64,000 nt of DNA, taken from NCBI RefSeq assembly GCF_001043055.1, contig NZ_JYLF01000010.1:1-64000 (forward strand), in the 5' to 3' direction. Of this stretch, positions 27,254-35,103 are shown piece by piece. The stretch is from Pseudomonas weihenstephanensis (GTDB taxonomy: Bacteria; Pseudomonadota; Gammaproteobacteria; Pseudomonadales; Pseudomonadaceae). How positions within the stretch are numbered: position 1 is the stretch's first letter; each line of letters begins with the position of its first letter. A program made the position numbers and the translations under genes. The notes under the pieces are model-generated. The model searched no databases and had not been told where the DNA came from. It worked only from the letters and a program-made list of their open reading frames with translations.

Positions 27254-28018
27254 ATGAAAACATTAATCGAGTTTTACCAAACGCTGGGCTGGGCCTTGTC
27301 ATTGCTGGTGATGGTCACCTTTTTACTGGCGGGCACGGTCAAAGGCATGATCGGTCTGGGCTTGCCTACGGTCGCGATGGGGATGCTGGGTTTGGCTATT
27401 GCACCGCCACAGGCTGCGGCGTTACTGATCATCCCGTCGCTTGTGACCAATACTTGGCAATTGGCCGCAGGCGGGGAGTTGCGGGGGCTGATCAAGCGCT
27501 TGTGGCCGATGCAGGTGGGCATTTTCGCGGGCACTGGCTTCGGCATGCTGTGGCTCGGCGTCGATGGCGGCAGCGGGGTGGTCCGGGCCTTGGGCGCAGC
27601 GTTACTGCTGTATGCGCTCAGCGGATTGCTGTTGCCTGCCCTGCGCGTGCCGCTCGCCCATGAAGCTTGGCTTGGGCCGCTCTGCGGGATCGTCACGGGC
27701 CTTATCACCTCGGCCACCGGCGTGTTTGTGATCCCGGCGGTGCCGTATTTACAAGCATTGGGGCTGAGTAAGAATCAGCTGGTGCAAGCCTTGGGGGTGT
27801 CCTTTAGCGTCTCCACGTTGGCTCTGGCTGCCGGGCTTTATGGGCGCGGCGGCCTGGGAGGCGGTGAGCTGACTGCGTCGTTGCTGGCGCTGTTGCCTGC
27901 CATGGCGGGCATGTGGCTGGGGCAATGCCTGCGTCAACGCGTGAGTGCCACGCTGTTCAAGCGGGTGTTCTTTATCGGCATGGCGCTGTTGGGCACCCAC
28001 CTGTTGATCAGCGGTTAG
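27254..28018 (+). CDS. TauE/SafE-family membrane exporter
   Basis: 254 aa from ATG 27254 (MKTLIEFYQTLGWALSLL). An in-frame GTG at 27128 overlaps the regulator and has no membrane character before the ATG. Eight hydrophobic segments with the family's GMIGLGLPTVAMGMLGL and, in the second half, GIVTGLITSATGVFVIPAVPYLQALG. Members export sulfite, sulfoacetate or related organic anions; the substrate is not clear here. Its 3' end overlaps the convergent monooxygenase gene by 11 bases. Confidence 0.88.
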   Translation: MKTLIEFYQTLGWALSLLVMVTFLLAGTVKGMIGLGLPTVAMGMLGLAIAPPQAAALLIIPSLVTNTWQLAAGGELRGLIKRLWPMQVGIFAGTGFGMLWLGVDGGSGVVRALGAALLLYALSGLLLPALRVPLAHEAWLGPLCGIVTGLITSATGVFVIPAVPYLQALGLSKNQLVQALGVSFSVSTLALAAGLYGRGGLGGGELTASLLALLPAMAGMWLGQCLRQRVSATLFKRVFFIGMALLGTHLLISG

Positions 28019-28322
28019 CGCTAGACGGGCTGAGCATGTCGATCATGCGCACTTCAAAGTCGCGGGCGAGGTAGTCCATGCGGGTCTCGAAAAACTGCTT
28101 CATGTGGGGCAGGTTTTCGTGCGCGGCGAGGTGTTCGCGTGATTGCCAGATCTCGTAAAAGATGAACAGGCTCGGGTCTTGCTGATCGCGCAGCATGTGG
28201 TATTCGATGCAGCCCGGTTCAAGGCGACTTGGCGCAACATATGAGCGAAACAGCGCTTCAAAGTCGTCGGATTTCTCGGGTTTGGTGTAGGCGTGCAGAA
28301 TAAATCCGTGCAATGAACTCAT
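28008..28322 (-). CDS. YgiN-like antibiotic-biosynthesis-type monooxygenase
   Basis: 104 aa from ATG 28322 (MSSLHGFILHAYTKPEK); the in-frame ATG at 28340 precedes the GAGGAG that serves the chosen start. The ABM fold is seen in SRLEPGCIEYHMLRDQQDPSLFIFYEIWQSREHLAAHENLPHM in its usual order, with the conserved E-x-W and H-x-x-x-PH-x-x-x-F spacing. Small dimeric cofactor-free quinol oxidases of this kind often sit near quinone reductases; mdaB lies 200 bases away and is divergent. Confidence 0.85.
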   Translation of the reverse strand: MSSLHGFILHAYTKPEKSDDFEALFRSYVAPSRLEPGCIEYHMLRDQQDPSLFIFYEIWQSREHLAAHENLPHMKQFFETRMDYLARDFEVRMIDMLSPSSANR

Positions 28323-28459
28323 CAGGTTGGCTCCTCTCATCAGTGGTTTTAAAAGGCTACGGCAACAATCGAGCTTGTATTCGTGCTTTTAGAGAAAATG
28401 TCATTTGCTCGGGCACGGGTGTTTCCTAAAGGAGAGGCTCGATAGTGTGGCGGTCACTT

Positions 28460-28471
28460 TTAAACGTTTAA
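28460..28471. promoter_or_regulatory. Palindrome TTAAACGTTTAA before mdaB
   Basis: A perfect 12-bp palindrome in the gap between the divergent monooxygenase gene and mdaB, 52 bases before the mdaB start. It could be an operator shared by both. No matching regulator is identified. Confidence 0.35.
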
Positions 28472-28522
28472 CACCCAACGCCGCTCAACAGCGCAGAGGG
28501 TTAATTCCTGACGAGGCTGATG

Positions 28523-29107
28523 ATGAAAAAAATACTCCTGCTTAACGGCGCTAAAAAATTTGCGCATTCGGACGGTCGTTACAACCTGACCCTGCATGAC
28601 ACGGCGCTGGCGTTTTTTGATCGCCACGGCTTTGAAGTCAAAGTGACCCATATCGACGAAGGCTACGACGTGGCCGAAGAAGTGCAGAAGTTTGTGTGGG
28701 CTGACGTGATCATTTATCAGATGCCGGGCTGGTGGATGGGCGCGCCCTGGATCGTTAAAAAATACATCGACGAAGTGTTCACCGAAGGCCACGGCAGCCT
28801 CTACGCCAGCGACGGCCGTACCCGTTCCGACGCCTCCCAGCGTTACGGCAGCGGCGGTTTGGTACACGGCAAAAAATACATGTTGTCCCTGACTTGGAAC
28901 GCGCCACAGCAAGCATTTGACGATCCAGCTGATTTCTTTGAAGGCAAAGGTGTCGATGCGGTGTACTTCCCGTTTCACAAAGCCAACGAATTTTTGGGCA
29001 TGAGCGCCTTGCCGACCTTCCTCTGTGTTGACGTGATGAAGCGCCCGCAGCCTGAGGTGGATGCCGCACGCTACGAGCAGCATTTGACTGAAGTGTTTGC
29101 TTCCTGA
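28523..29107 (+). CDS. mdaB: NADPH:quinone reductase MdaB
   Basis: 194 aa. The second of two adjacent ATGs (28523) is preferred because GAGG is then six bases away. The flavodoxin-like fold matches E. coli MdaB closely: LLLNGAKKFAHSDGR, ADVIIYQMPGWWMGAPW, KKYIDEVFTEGHGSLYASDGRT, YGSGGLVHGKKYMLSLTWNAP and FHKANEFLGM. It is an FAD-dependent two-electron quinone reductase that protects from oxidative stress. The YgiN-like gene upstream is its functional partner in E. coli (ygiN-mdaB), which supports both calls. Confidence 0.93.
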   Translation: MKKILLLNGAKKFAHSDGRYNLTLHDTALAFFDRHGFEVKVTHIDEGYDVAEEVQKFVWADVIIYQMPGWWMGAPWIVKKYIDEVFTEGHGSLYASDGRTRSDASQRYGSGGLVHGKKYMLSLTWNAPQQAFDDPADFFEGKGVDAVYFPFHKANEFLGMSALPTFLCVDVMKRPQPEVDAARYEQHLTEVFAS

Positions 29108-29119
29108 TCGCTGCCCGGG

Positions 29120-29187
29120 CACGAGGCTGCGATCGGGTGTTGCCACGCGTAGGGGTGGCACCTGGAAATAAAGCCCGCAGCCTCGTG
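29120..29187. repeat. REP-like nested inverted repeat
   Basis: CACGAGGCTGCG (29120-29131) pairs with CGCAGCCTCGTG (29176-29187), and TGCCAC/GTGGCA make an inner hairpin. GGCTGCGATC resembles Pseudomonas REP cores. It lies between mdaB and the next LysR and probably ends the mdaB transcript. Confidence 0.55.
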
Positions 29188-29234
29188 TGGCTCGCCAGCG
29201 ACTACAATCATTGGCTATCCAATGAGGGGCCGAT

Positions 29235-30146
29235 GTGAAAGCCAGATCTGATGAGCTGCAAACCTTTGTGTCGGTGATTGAGTGCGGCTCCATTTCGGCC
29301 GCTGCCGAGCAGGCCGGGCAAACGCCGTCAGCCGTCAGCCGTACGCTGTCGCGGCTCGAAGCCAAGCTTGAGACCACGCTGATCAACCGCACCACGCGGC
29401 GCATGGACCTGACCGAGGAGGGCAAGTTCTTCTTCGAACAGGCCAAGCTGATTCTTGAGCAGATGGATGAACTGGAAGAGCGGCTGATTTCGCACCAGCG
29501 CACGCCTTCGGGGCGTTTGCGCATCAATGCGGCTTCGCCCTTCATGCTGCACGCCATCGTGCCGTACATCCGCGAATTCCGGGCGCTGTACCCGGACATT
29601 CAGTTGGAGCTAAACAGCAACGATCTGATCATTGATCTGCTGGAACAAAGCACCGACATCGCCATTCGCATCGGCACGCTGGCCGACTCCACCCTACATG
29701 CCCGTTCCTTGGGTTGCAGCCCGCTGAACATCCTCGCAAGCCCTGAGTACATCGCAGCTCATGGTGCACCCCGCAGCGTTGCAGACCTGGCGCATCACAC
29801 CTTGATCGGCTTCACCCAGAACGAGGGCCTGAACCAATGGCCACTGCGTTATGCCCAGGGCGACCGCTGGCCGATCCAGCCACACATCAGCGCTTCCAGT
29901 GGCGAAACAGTGCGCCATCTGGCGCTGCAAGGGCAGGGCATTGCGTGCCTGTCGCATTTCATGACGCATGAAGACATCAACGCCGGACGCTTAGAGGTGG
30001 TGTTGAGTGAATTCAACAGTGGCTACCGTCAGCCGATTCACGCTGTGTACTACCGCAACTCGCAATTGGCGCTACGCATTCAATGCTTTCTGGACTTTAT
30101 CCAGACCAAACTCGCGAGCTATGCAGCCCCTTACTTCAAAAGCTAA
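29235..30146 (+). CDS. LysR-family regulator (GTG start)
   Basis: 303 aa from GTG 29235 with GAGGGG five bases upstream. Winged helix SISAAAEQAGQTPSAVSRTLSRLEAKLETTL and effector domain with RLRINAASPFMLHAIVPYIREF, FAIRIGTLADSTLHAR-like and GIACLSHFMTHEDI blocks. It belongs to the DHS/CrgA-like LysR group that responds to small redox or aromatic ligands in several cases. It is not divergent from a neighbour; possible targets are mdaB upstream or the SDR downstream. Confidence 0.9.
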   Translation: MKARSDELQTFVSVIECGSISAAAEQAGQTPSAVSRTLSRLEAKLETTLINRTTRRMDLTEEGKFFFEQAKLILEQMDELEERLISHQRTPSGRLRINAASPFMLHAIVPYIREFRALYPDIQLELNSNDLIIDLLEQSTDIAIRIGTLADSTLHARSLGCSPLNILASPEYIAAHGAPRSVADLAHHTLIGFTQNEGLNQWPLRYAQGDRWPIQPHISASSGETVRHLALQGQGIACLSHFMTHEDINAGRLEVVLSEFNSGYRQPIHAVYYRNSQLALRIQCFLDFIQTKLASYAAPYFKS

Positions 30147-30261
30147 AGCCAGCACCTGATTCGTGACCTGTGCGCAAGATTGAATTGGCCTGCGGCGCCT
30201 TTTTCGCCCGTCCTGGCTCTTTGATACTGGCGCCATCACTTATTCAATCGGGAGTTTCTCC

Positions 30262-31155
30262 ATGAAGGTTTTTGTCACAGGCGCAGCGGGTTTCATTGGT
30301 GGCTCTATTGCCACTGCGTTGGTTAAAGCAGGGCATCAAGTCACGGGGCTGGTACGCAGCACCGATCAAGAACAAGCCATGCTGGCGCTGGGTATCACCC
30401 CGGTGCTGGGCGCGCTTGATGACAGCGCGTTGCTCGCCCGGCAGGCCCAGCAGGCCGATGCGGTGATCAACGCCGCCAGCAGTGACCATCGGGGCGCGGT
30501 TCAAGCCTTGCTCGATGCGTTACGCGGCAGTGGCAAAGTGTTTTTGCACACCAGCGGCTCCAGCATCGTGGGCGATGCGTCGGGCGGCAAAGCCAGCGAC
30601 GTGATTTATTACGAAGGTCAGTTGCCTGAACCCACCGTGGACAAGGCTGCACGGGTCGCGATCGACAACCTGGTGCTGGCGGCGGCCCACGACAACGTGC
30701 GCTCGGCGGTGATCTGCAACACCTTGATTTACGGCCACAGCCTGGGCGTGAAGCGCGACAGCGTGCAATTGCCGCGCTTGCTTAAACAGGCGCGTAAAAG
30801 CGGGATCGTGCGCCACGTCGGCACCGGGCAAAATATTTGGTCCAACGTGCACATCGAAGACGTGGTGGCCTTGTACTTGTTGGCGCTTACGAAAAATCCG
30901 GCCGGTACGTTCTACTTTGTCGAGAGCGGCGAAGCGGCGTTTGCCGACATGAGCGACGCCATCGCCCAAACGTTGGGTCTGGGTCAGGCCCACGACTGGC
31001 CATTGGCCGACGCTGAAGCCGAATGGGGCTATGAAATGGCCAACTACGGGTTGGGTTCCAACAGCCGGGTGCGCGGTAAAAATGCCCGTGAGCTGCTGGG
31101 TTGGGTGCCTGAACGCACCAGCGTCGTGCAATGGATCAAACACGACATGCTTTGA
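30262..31155 (+). CDS. Extended SDR (NAD-dependent epimerase/dehydratase family)
   Basis: 297 aa behind GGGAG. It begins with the Rossmann motif VTGAAGFIGGSIA and follows the extended-SDR plan: LGALDD, DAVINAAS, FLHTSGSSIVGD, NTLIYG and GQNIWSNVHIEDVVALYLLAL. The usual YxxxK pair is not plainly present; VDKAARVAIDNL occupies that place and a tyrosine (VIYYEG) lies further upstream, so catalysis may be altered. The substrate is unknown. A hairpin follows its end at 31174. Confidence 0.82.
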   Translation: MKVFVTGAAGFIGGSIATALVKAGHQVTGLVRSTDQEQAMLALGITPVLGALDDSALLARQAQQADAVINAASSDHRGAVQALLDALRGSGKVFLHTSGSSIVGDASGGKASDVIYYEGQLPEPTVDKAARVAIDNLVLAAAHDNVRSAVICNTLIYGHSLGVKRDSVQLPRLLKQARKSGIVRHVGTGQNIWSNVHIEDVVALYLLALTKNPAGTFYFVESGEAAFADMSDAIAQTLGLGQAHDWPLADAEAEWGYEMANYGLGSNSRVRGKNARELLGWVPERTSVVQWIKHDML

Positions 31156-31173
31156 CACCTATTGCGTGTCACC

Positions 31174-31203
31174 GCTGGCGCAGGCCGCGCAGCCTGCGCC
31201 AGC
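31174..31203 (+). terminator. Hairpin after the SDR gene
   Basis: GCTGGCGCAGGC and GCCTGCGCCAGC form a perfect 12-bp stem with a six-base loop, 18 bases past the stop. A short TTTT follows only ten bases later, so strength is uncertain. Confidence 0.6.
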
Positions 31204-31310
31204 ATCAGTGGTTTTGTGGGCGCTCGCGCATTTTTTATTGTGTGGTTTGAAAACGGTTCTGAAATCAGACAATGTTCAGCATCGTCCTACAAAAATAAAA
31301 GGAAGTACCC

Positions 31311-32978
31311 ATGCGTGTTGTTTGGTTCAAAACCCTGACTTTGACAGCGGCCATCGCTGCCAGCTCTTCGGCGTTTGCCGTCACTCTGGAAGGCGGTGCC
31401 GTTGCTGCGCCGGATCAATATGGCGCTGAAGTCGCCGCGCAAATTCTTAAAAAAGGCGGTAATGCCGTCGATGCCGCTGTCGCCACGGCGTTCACCCTGG
31501 CCGTGACGTATCCCGAAGCCGGCAACATCGGTGGCGGGGGGTTTATGACCTTGTTCATCGACGGCAAACCTTACTTTCTCGACTACCGCGAAACGGCTCC
31601 GCTAGCGGCTAGCCGCGACATGTACCTGAATGACAAAGGCGAAATCATTGAAAACCTGAGCCTGGTAGGTTCACGCGCCGCGGGAGTGCCGGGCACGGTG
31701 ATGGGCCTGTGGGAAGCGCACCAGCGCTTCGGCAAACTGCCGTGGTCTGAGCTGCTGACCCCGGCCGTGGGTTACGCGAAAAACGGCTTCAAGGTCGCCG
31801 ACAAGCAATACCAGTACCGCGAAGATGCCTTGAAACTGTTCAACGGCACGACCAACTTTGCTGACTATTTCGGCACCATGAAACCGGGCGAAACCTTCAA
31901 ACAGCCAGAGCTGGCCCAAACCCTTGAGCGCATTGCCGACCAGGGTGCCAAAGAGTTTTATCACGGCAAAACCGCTGACCTGCTGATCGCGCAAATGCAG
32001 CAAGACAAAGGTCTGATCACTAAGCAGGACCTGAACGATTACAAGGTCAACTGGCGTGAGCCGATGCGTGTCGACTTCCGTGGCAACACGCTGTACACCG
32101 CGCCGCTGCCGAGTTCTGGCGGGATCGCGCTGGCGCAACTGATCGGCATCAAAGAAGACCGTGCCGCCGACTTCAAAGGCGTGGAGCTGAACTCCGCGCC
32201 TTATATTCACCTGCTGGCTGAAATTGAAAAACGCGTGTTTGCCGACCGCGCCGACTACTTGGGCGACCCGGCTTTCGGCAAGATGCCGGTAGCAGAGTTA
32301 ACCGACCCGGCGTACATCGCCAAGCGTGCGAAAGAGGTCAATCCCACCGCCATTTCGGCGACAGAAAAGGTCAAGCCGGGCCTGGAGCCGCATCAGACCA
32401 CGCACTTTTCCATCGTCGATAAAGACGGCAACGCCGTGAGCAACACCTACACCCTGAACTGGGATTACGGCAGTGGCGTAGTGGTAAAAGGCGCAGGCTT
32501 CTTGCTCAACGATGAAATGGACGACTTCAGCTCCAAACCGGGCGTGGCCAACTCGTTCGGCGTAGTGGGCGGCAATGCCAATGCCATCGAGCCGGGCAAG
32601 CGCATGCTGTCATCCATGAGTCCAAGCCTGGTCACACGTGACGGCGCAGTGACGCTGGTGCTCGGCACGCCGGGTGGTTCGCGCATCTTCACCTCGATCT
32701 TTCAGGTGTTGAACAACATTTATGACTACAACCTGCCGCTGGAAAAAGCCGTGGCTGCCCAGCGTGTGCATCACCAGTTGCTGCCTAAAGACACGATCTA
32801 CTATGACGCTTACGCGCCGATCACCGGCAAAGTGGCCGACGAGCTCAAAGCCATGGGCTACACCCTGGAAGATCAGGGCTGGAACATGGGTGACATTCAA
32901 GCGATCCGCGTGAATGGCACTCAACTCGAAACCGCCTCTGACCCACGCGGGCGCGGCGTAGGTAAAGTGGTGAAATAA
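31311..32978 (+). CDS. ggt: Gamma-glutamyltranspeptidase
   Basis: 555 aa from ATG 31311 behind AAGGAAG. The signal peptide (MRVVWFKTLTLTAAIAASSSAFA) sends it to the periplasm. The proenzyme self-cleaves before the catalytic threonine in HQTTHFS (Thr363), followed by DKDGNAVSNTYTLN and NDEMDDFS, both diagnostic. The substrate-binding end MLSSMSPSLV and GTPGGSRI are intact. It transfers or hydrolyses gamma-glutamyl groups of glutathione and glutamine. It is a single-gene unit between two hairpins. Confidence 0.96.
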   Translation: MRVVWFKTLTLTAAIAASSSAFAVTLEGGAVAAPDQYGAEVAAQILKKGGNAVDAAVATAFTLAVTYPEAGNIGGGGFMTLFIDGKPYFLDYRETAPLAASRDMYLNDKGEIIENLSLVGSRAAGVPGTVMGLWEAHQRFGKLPWSELLTPAVGYAKNGFKVADKQYQYREDALKLFNGTTNFADYFGTMKPGETFKQPELAQTLERIADQGAKEFYHGKTADLLIAQMQQDKGLITKQDLNDYKVNWREPMRVDFRGNTLYTAPLPSSGGIALAQLIGIKEDRAADFKGVELNSAPYIHLLAEIEKRVFADRADYLGDPAFGKMPVAELTDPAYIAKRAKEVNPTAISATEKVKPGLEPHQTTHFSIVDKDGNAVSNTYTLNWDYGSGVVVKGAGFLLNDEMDDFSSKPGVANSFGVVGGNANAIEPGKRMLSSMSPSLVTRDGAVTLVLGTPGGSRIFTSIFQVLNNIYDYNLPLEKAVAAQRVHHQLLPKDTIYYDAYAPITGKVADELKAMGYTLEDQGWNMGDIQAIRVNGTQLETASDPRGRGVGKVVK

Positions 32979-32989
32979 ACCCCAAACCT

Positions 32990-33022
32990 GTAGGCGCTGC
33001 CGCAGCCTTCGGCAGCGCCTAC
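32990..33022. repeat. REP-like palindrome between ggt and the SulP gene
   Basis: GTAGGCGCTGCCG, a seven-base loop and CGGCAGCGCCTAC form a perfect 13-bp stem. It resembles Pseudomonas REP sequences that start TGTAGG(A)GCTGCC and probably also marks the end of the ggt transcript. Confidence 0.65.
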
Positions 33023-33090
33023 TGTCCTTGCCAGTTTGTTACTATCTGTTTCTGCTGTTCCCTTCTGTTAGCCCCGATTTTAGGTACTCC

Positions 33091-34536
33091 ATGAAACTCT
33101 CCCGTGTGCGCGCCGATGTTCTGGCCGGACTTACGACGTCCTTTGCCTTGTTGCCCGAGTGCATTGCTTTTGCGCTGGTGGCCCACCTCAACCCGTTGAT
33201 GGGCCTGTATGGCGCTTTCATCATTTGTACCCTGACCGCGCTCTTTGGCGGGCGGCCGGGCATGGTCTCCGGTGCGGCCGGGTCGATGGCGGTGGTCATC
33301 GTCGCGCTGGTGGTGCAGCACGGCGTGCAGTATTTCCTGGCCACTGTGGTGCTGGGCGGTTTGATCATGATGGCGTTCGGCTTGCTCAAACTCGGCAAAC
33401 TGGTGCGCATGGTGCCGCACCCGGTGATGCTGGGGTTTGTGAACGGTTTGGCGATCATCATTGCAATGGCGCAATTGGAGCATTTCAAAAATGGCGAGCA
33501 GTGGCTCACCGGTACGCCGTTGTATGTGATGGCGGGGCTGGTGGCGCTGACAATGGCGATTGTGTATTTGCTGCCGCGCCTGACCAAAATGGCGCCCGCC
33601 GCCCTGGTGGCGATTTTGAGCGTGGGCCTTGCGGTGCATTTTCTGGGATTGCCGACACGTACGCTGGGTGACATGGCGCACATCGCTGGCGGCCTGCCGA
33701 CCTTCAGCCTGCCGGACATTCCATGGACACTTGAAACCTTGGGCATCATCGCGCCTTACGCGTTCTTGATGGCGATGGTCGGTCTGCTGGAAACCTTGCT
33801 CACTCTCAACCTGACGGATGAAATCACCGAAAGCCGTGGCTACCCGGACCGCGAATGCGTGGCGTTGGGTGCCGCCAACATGGTCTCGGGTGCGTTCGGT
33901 GGCATGGGCGGCTGCGCGATGATCGGACAGACCGTGGTCAACCTCAGCTCCGGTGGGCGTGGTCGACTGTCTGGCGTGGTCGCAGGGGTCATGATCGTGT
34001 TGTTCGTGTTGTTTCTGTCGCCGTATATCGAGCGTATCCCGCTGGCCGCGCTGGTGGGCGTGATGTTTGTGGTGGCTCAACAAACCTTCGCCTGGGCCTC
34101 GTTGCGGGTACTGAACAAAGTGCCGCTCAACGACGTGCTGGTGATCGTCGCCGTGACGGTGATTACGGTATTTACCGACCTGGCCTTTGCGGTGATGTGC
34201 GGCATCATCATTGCCGCCCTGAACTTTGCCTGGCAACAAGCGCGACAGCTTTACGCCGACACGTCACTTCAAAGCGATGGCAGCAAGCTGTACCGCGTGC
34301 ATGGCACGCTGTTTTTTGCCTCCACCACCCCTTTTTTGAATCAGTTCGACCCGGCTAACGACCCGGCCCAGGTGACGCTCGATTGCCAGCACCTGAGCTT
34401 TGTCGACTACTCGGCGATTGCCGCGCTGGTCACCCTGCGCGAGCGCTACGCCAAGGCGGGCAAGCACTTGCGCGTGCTGCATTTGTCCGAGCGCTGCAAA
34501 AAACTGCTCAAGCGCGCCCGCGTGCAAGCGGTCTGA
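33091..34536 (+). CDS. SulP-family anion transporter with STAS domain
   Basis: 481 aa from ATG 33091 (MKLSRVRADVLAGLTTSFALLPE); an in-frame start at 33028 adds an unlikely leader through the REP area. About 11 membrane segments with the SulP signature FALLPECIAFALVAHLNPLMGLY, a middle segment GAFGGMGGCAMIGQTVVNLSSGGRGRLSG and a C-terminal cytosolic STAS domain (VTLDCQHLSFVDYSAIAAL). The family moves sulfate, bicarbonate or dicarboxylates. No regulator or partner is adjacent. Confidence 0.92.
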   Translation: MKLSRVRADVLAGLTTSFALLPECIAFALVAHLNPLMGLYGAFIICTLTALFGGRPGMVSGAAGSMAVVIVALVVQHGVQYFLATVVLGGLIMMAFGLLKLGKLVRMVPHPVMLGFVNGLAIIIAMAQLEHFKNGEQWLTGTPLYVMAGLVALTMAIVYLLPRLTKMAPAALVAILSVGLAVHFLGLPTRTLGDMAHIAGGLPTFSLPDIPWTLETLGIIAPYAFLMAMVGLLETLLTLNLTDEITESRGYPDRECVALGAANMVSGAFGGMGGCAMIGQTVVNLSSGGRGRLSGVVAGVMIVLFVLFLSPYIERIPLAALVGVMFVVAQQTFAWASLRVLNKVPLNDVLVIVAVTVITVFTDLAFAVMCGIIIAALNFAWQQARQLYADTSLQSDGSKLYRVHGTLFFASTTPFLNQFDPANDPAQVTLDCQHLSFVDYSAIAALVTLRERYAKAGKHLRVLHLSERCKKLLKRARVQAV

Positions 34537-34917
34537 TCAATTCTCGTGAACCACGCGGCGAATGGTGCCACCACAGTTCTGGTAGCAGGTTTGATAGTCT
34601 TCGCCGCAGGTGTCACCAAAGCCGCCGTAGTGGTAGCTGGGTGATGGGTAGCTACACAGTTTGCGCTGTTTTTTATCGCCATTCTGGCGACAGTAGTTAT
34701 AGGCCGTCATCTGCGCATCGTAGACGGCACGCTGGCTCTGTGACTGCATTTGCGCCAGCGTCTTGCACTGGCTTTTTTGGCTGGAGCAGGCGTTGATACA
34801 GTATTTGCCCGCCACATCCGGTGGCGGCGAGTACACGTAAGAGACGCTAGGGCCACAGCCCTGCAAGGTAAGCAACACACACAACGCACTGATCCAGCCA
34901 ACCACTTTCAAACGCAT
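34537..34917 (-). CDS. Small cysteine-rich lipoprotein
   Basis: 126 aa from the ATG at 34917 (MRLKVVGWISALCVLL); the in-frame start at 34971 would precede the signal peptide with a polar leader. The lipobox is LTLQGC. The mature part has eight cysteines in C-x(3)-C-type spacing (YCINACSSQKSQC, NYCRQNG, KLCSYP, DTCGEDYQTCYQNC), so several disulfides are likely. I do not recognise a family. Convergent with the SulP gene, with no gap. Confidence 0.7.
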   Translation of the reverse strand: MRLKVVGWISALCVLLTLQGCGPSVSYVYSPPPDVAGKYCINACSSQKSQCKTLAQMQSQSQRAVYDAQMTAYNYCRQNGDKKQRKLCSYPSPSYHYGGFGDTCGEDYQTCYQNCGGTIRRVVHEN

Positions 34918-35027
34918 TCTCAACCTACTCAAGCCTGAGCATGCGCTGTGACAGCGACCTGTCTGGATCAACTATTTCAGCGCATTTTCAGGAAAATAAA
35001 CGGGTCAGGACTGTAGCGGTTCGGCCA

Positions 35028-35049
35028 CCGTGAGTGCCTTCACTCACGG
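35028..35049. terminator. Hairpin between lipoprotein and chemoreceptor genes
   Basis: CCGTGAGTG, CCTT, CACTCACGG is a perfect 9-bp stem 55 bases past the chemoreceptor stop. The T-run (ATTTTTT) lies on its plus-strand side, so it is not a standard terminator for the minus-strand gene. Confidence 0.45.
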
Positions 35050-35103
35050 CCGCCATTTTTTAGATTCCACTCAAACCTTTCAGTACGTAGCCGTTGGCGC
35101 AGG

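Noticed and set aside
28460..29599. 379-codon open frame on the minus strand
   Set aside because: It lies antisense to mdaB and the next LysR gene, both clear families, and its text is low in normal protein features.
33019..34239. 406-codon open frame on the minus strand
   Set aside because: Antisense to the SulP gene; rich in His, Gln and Arg as expected from the reverse complement of membrane-protein codons.
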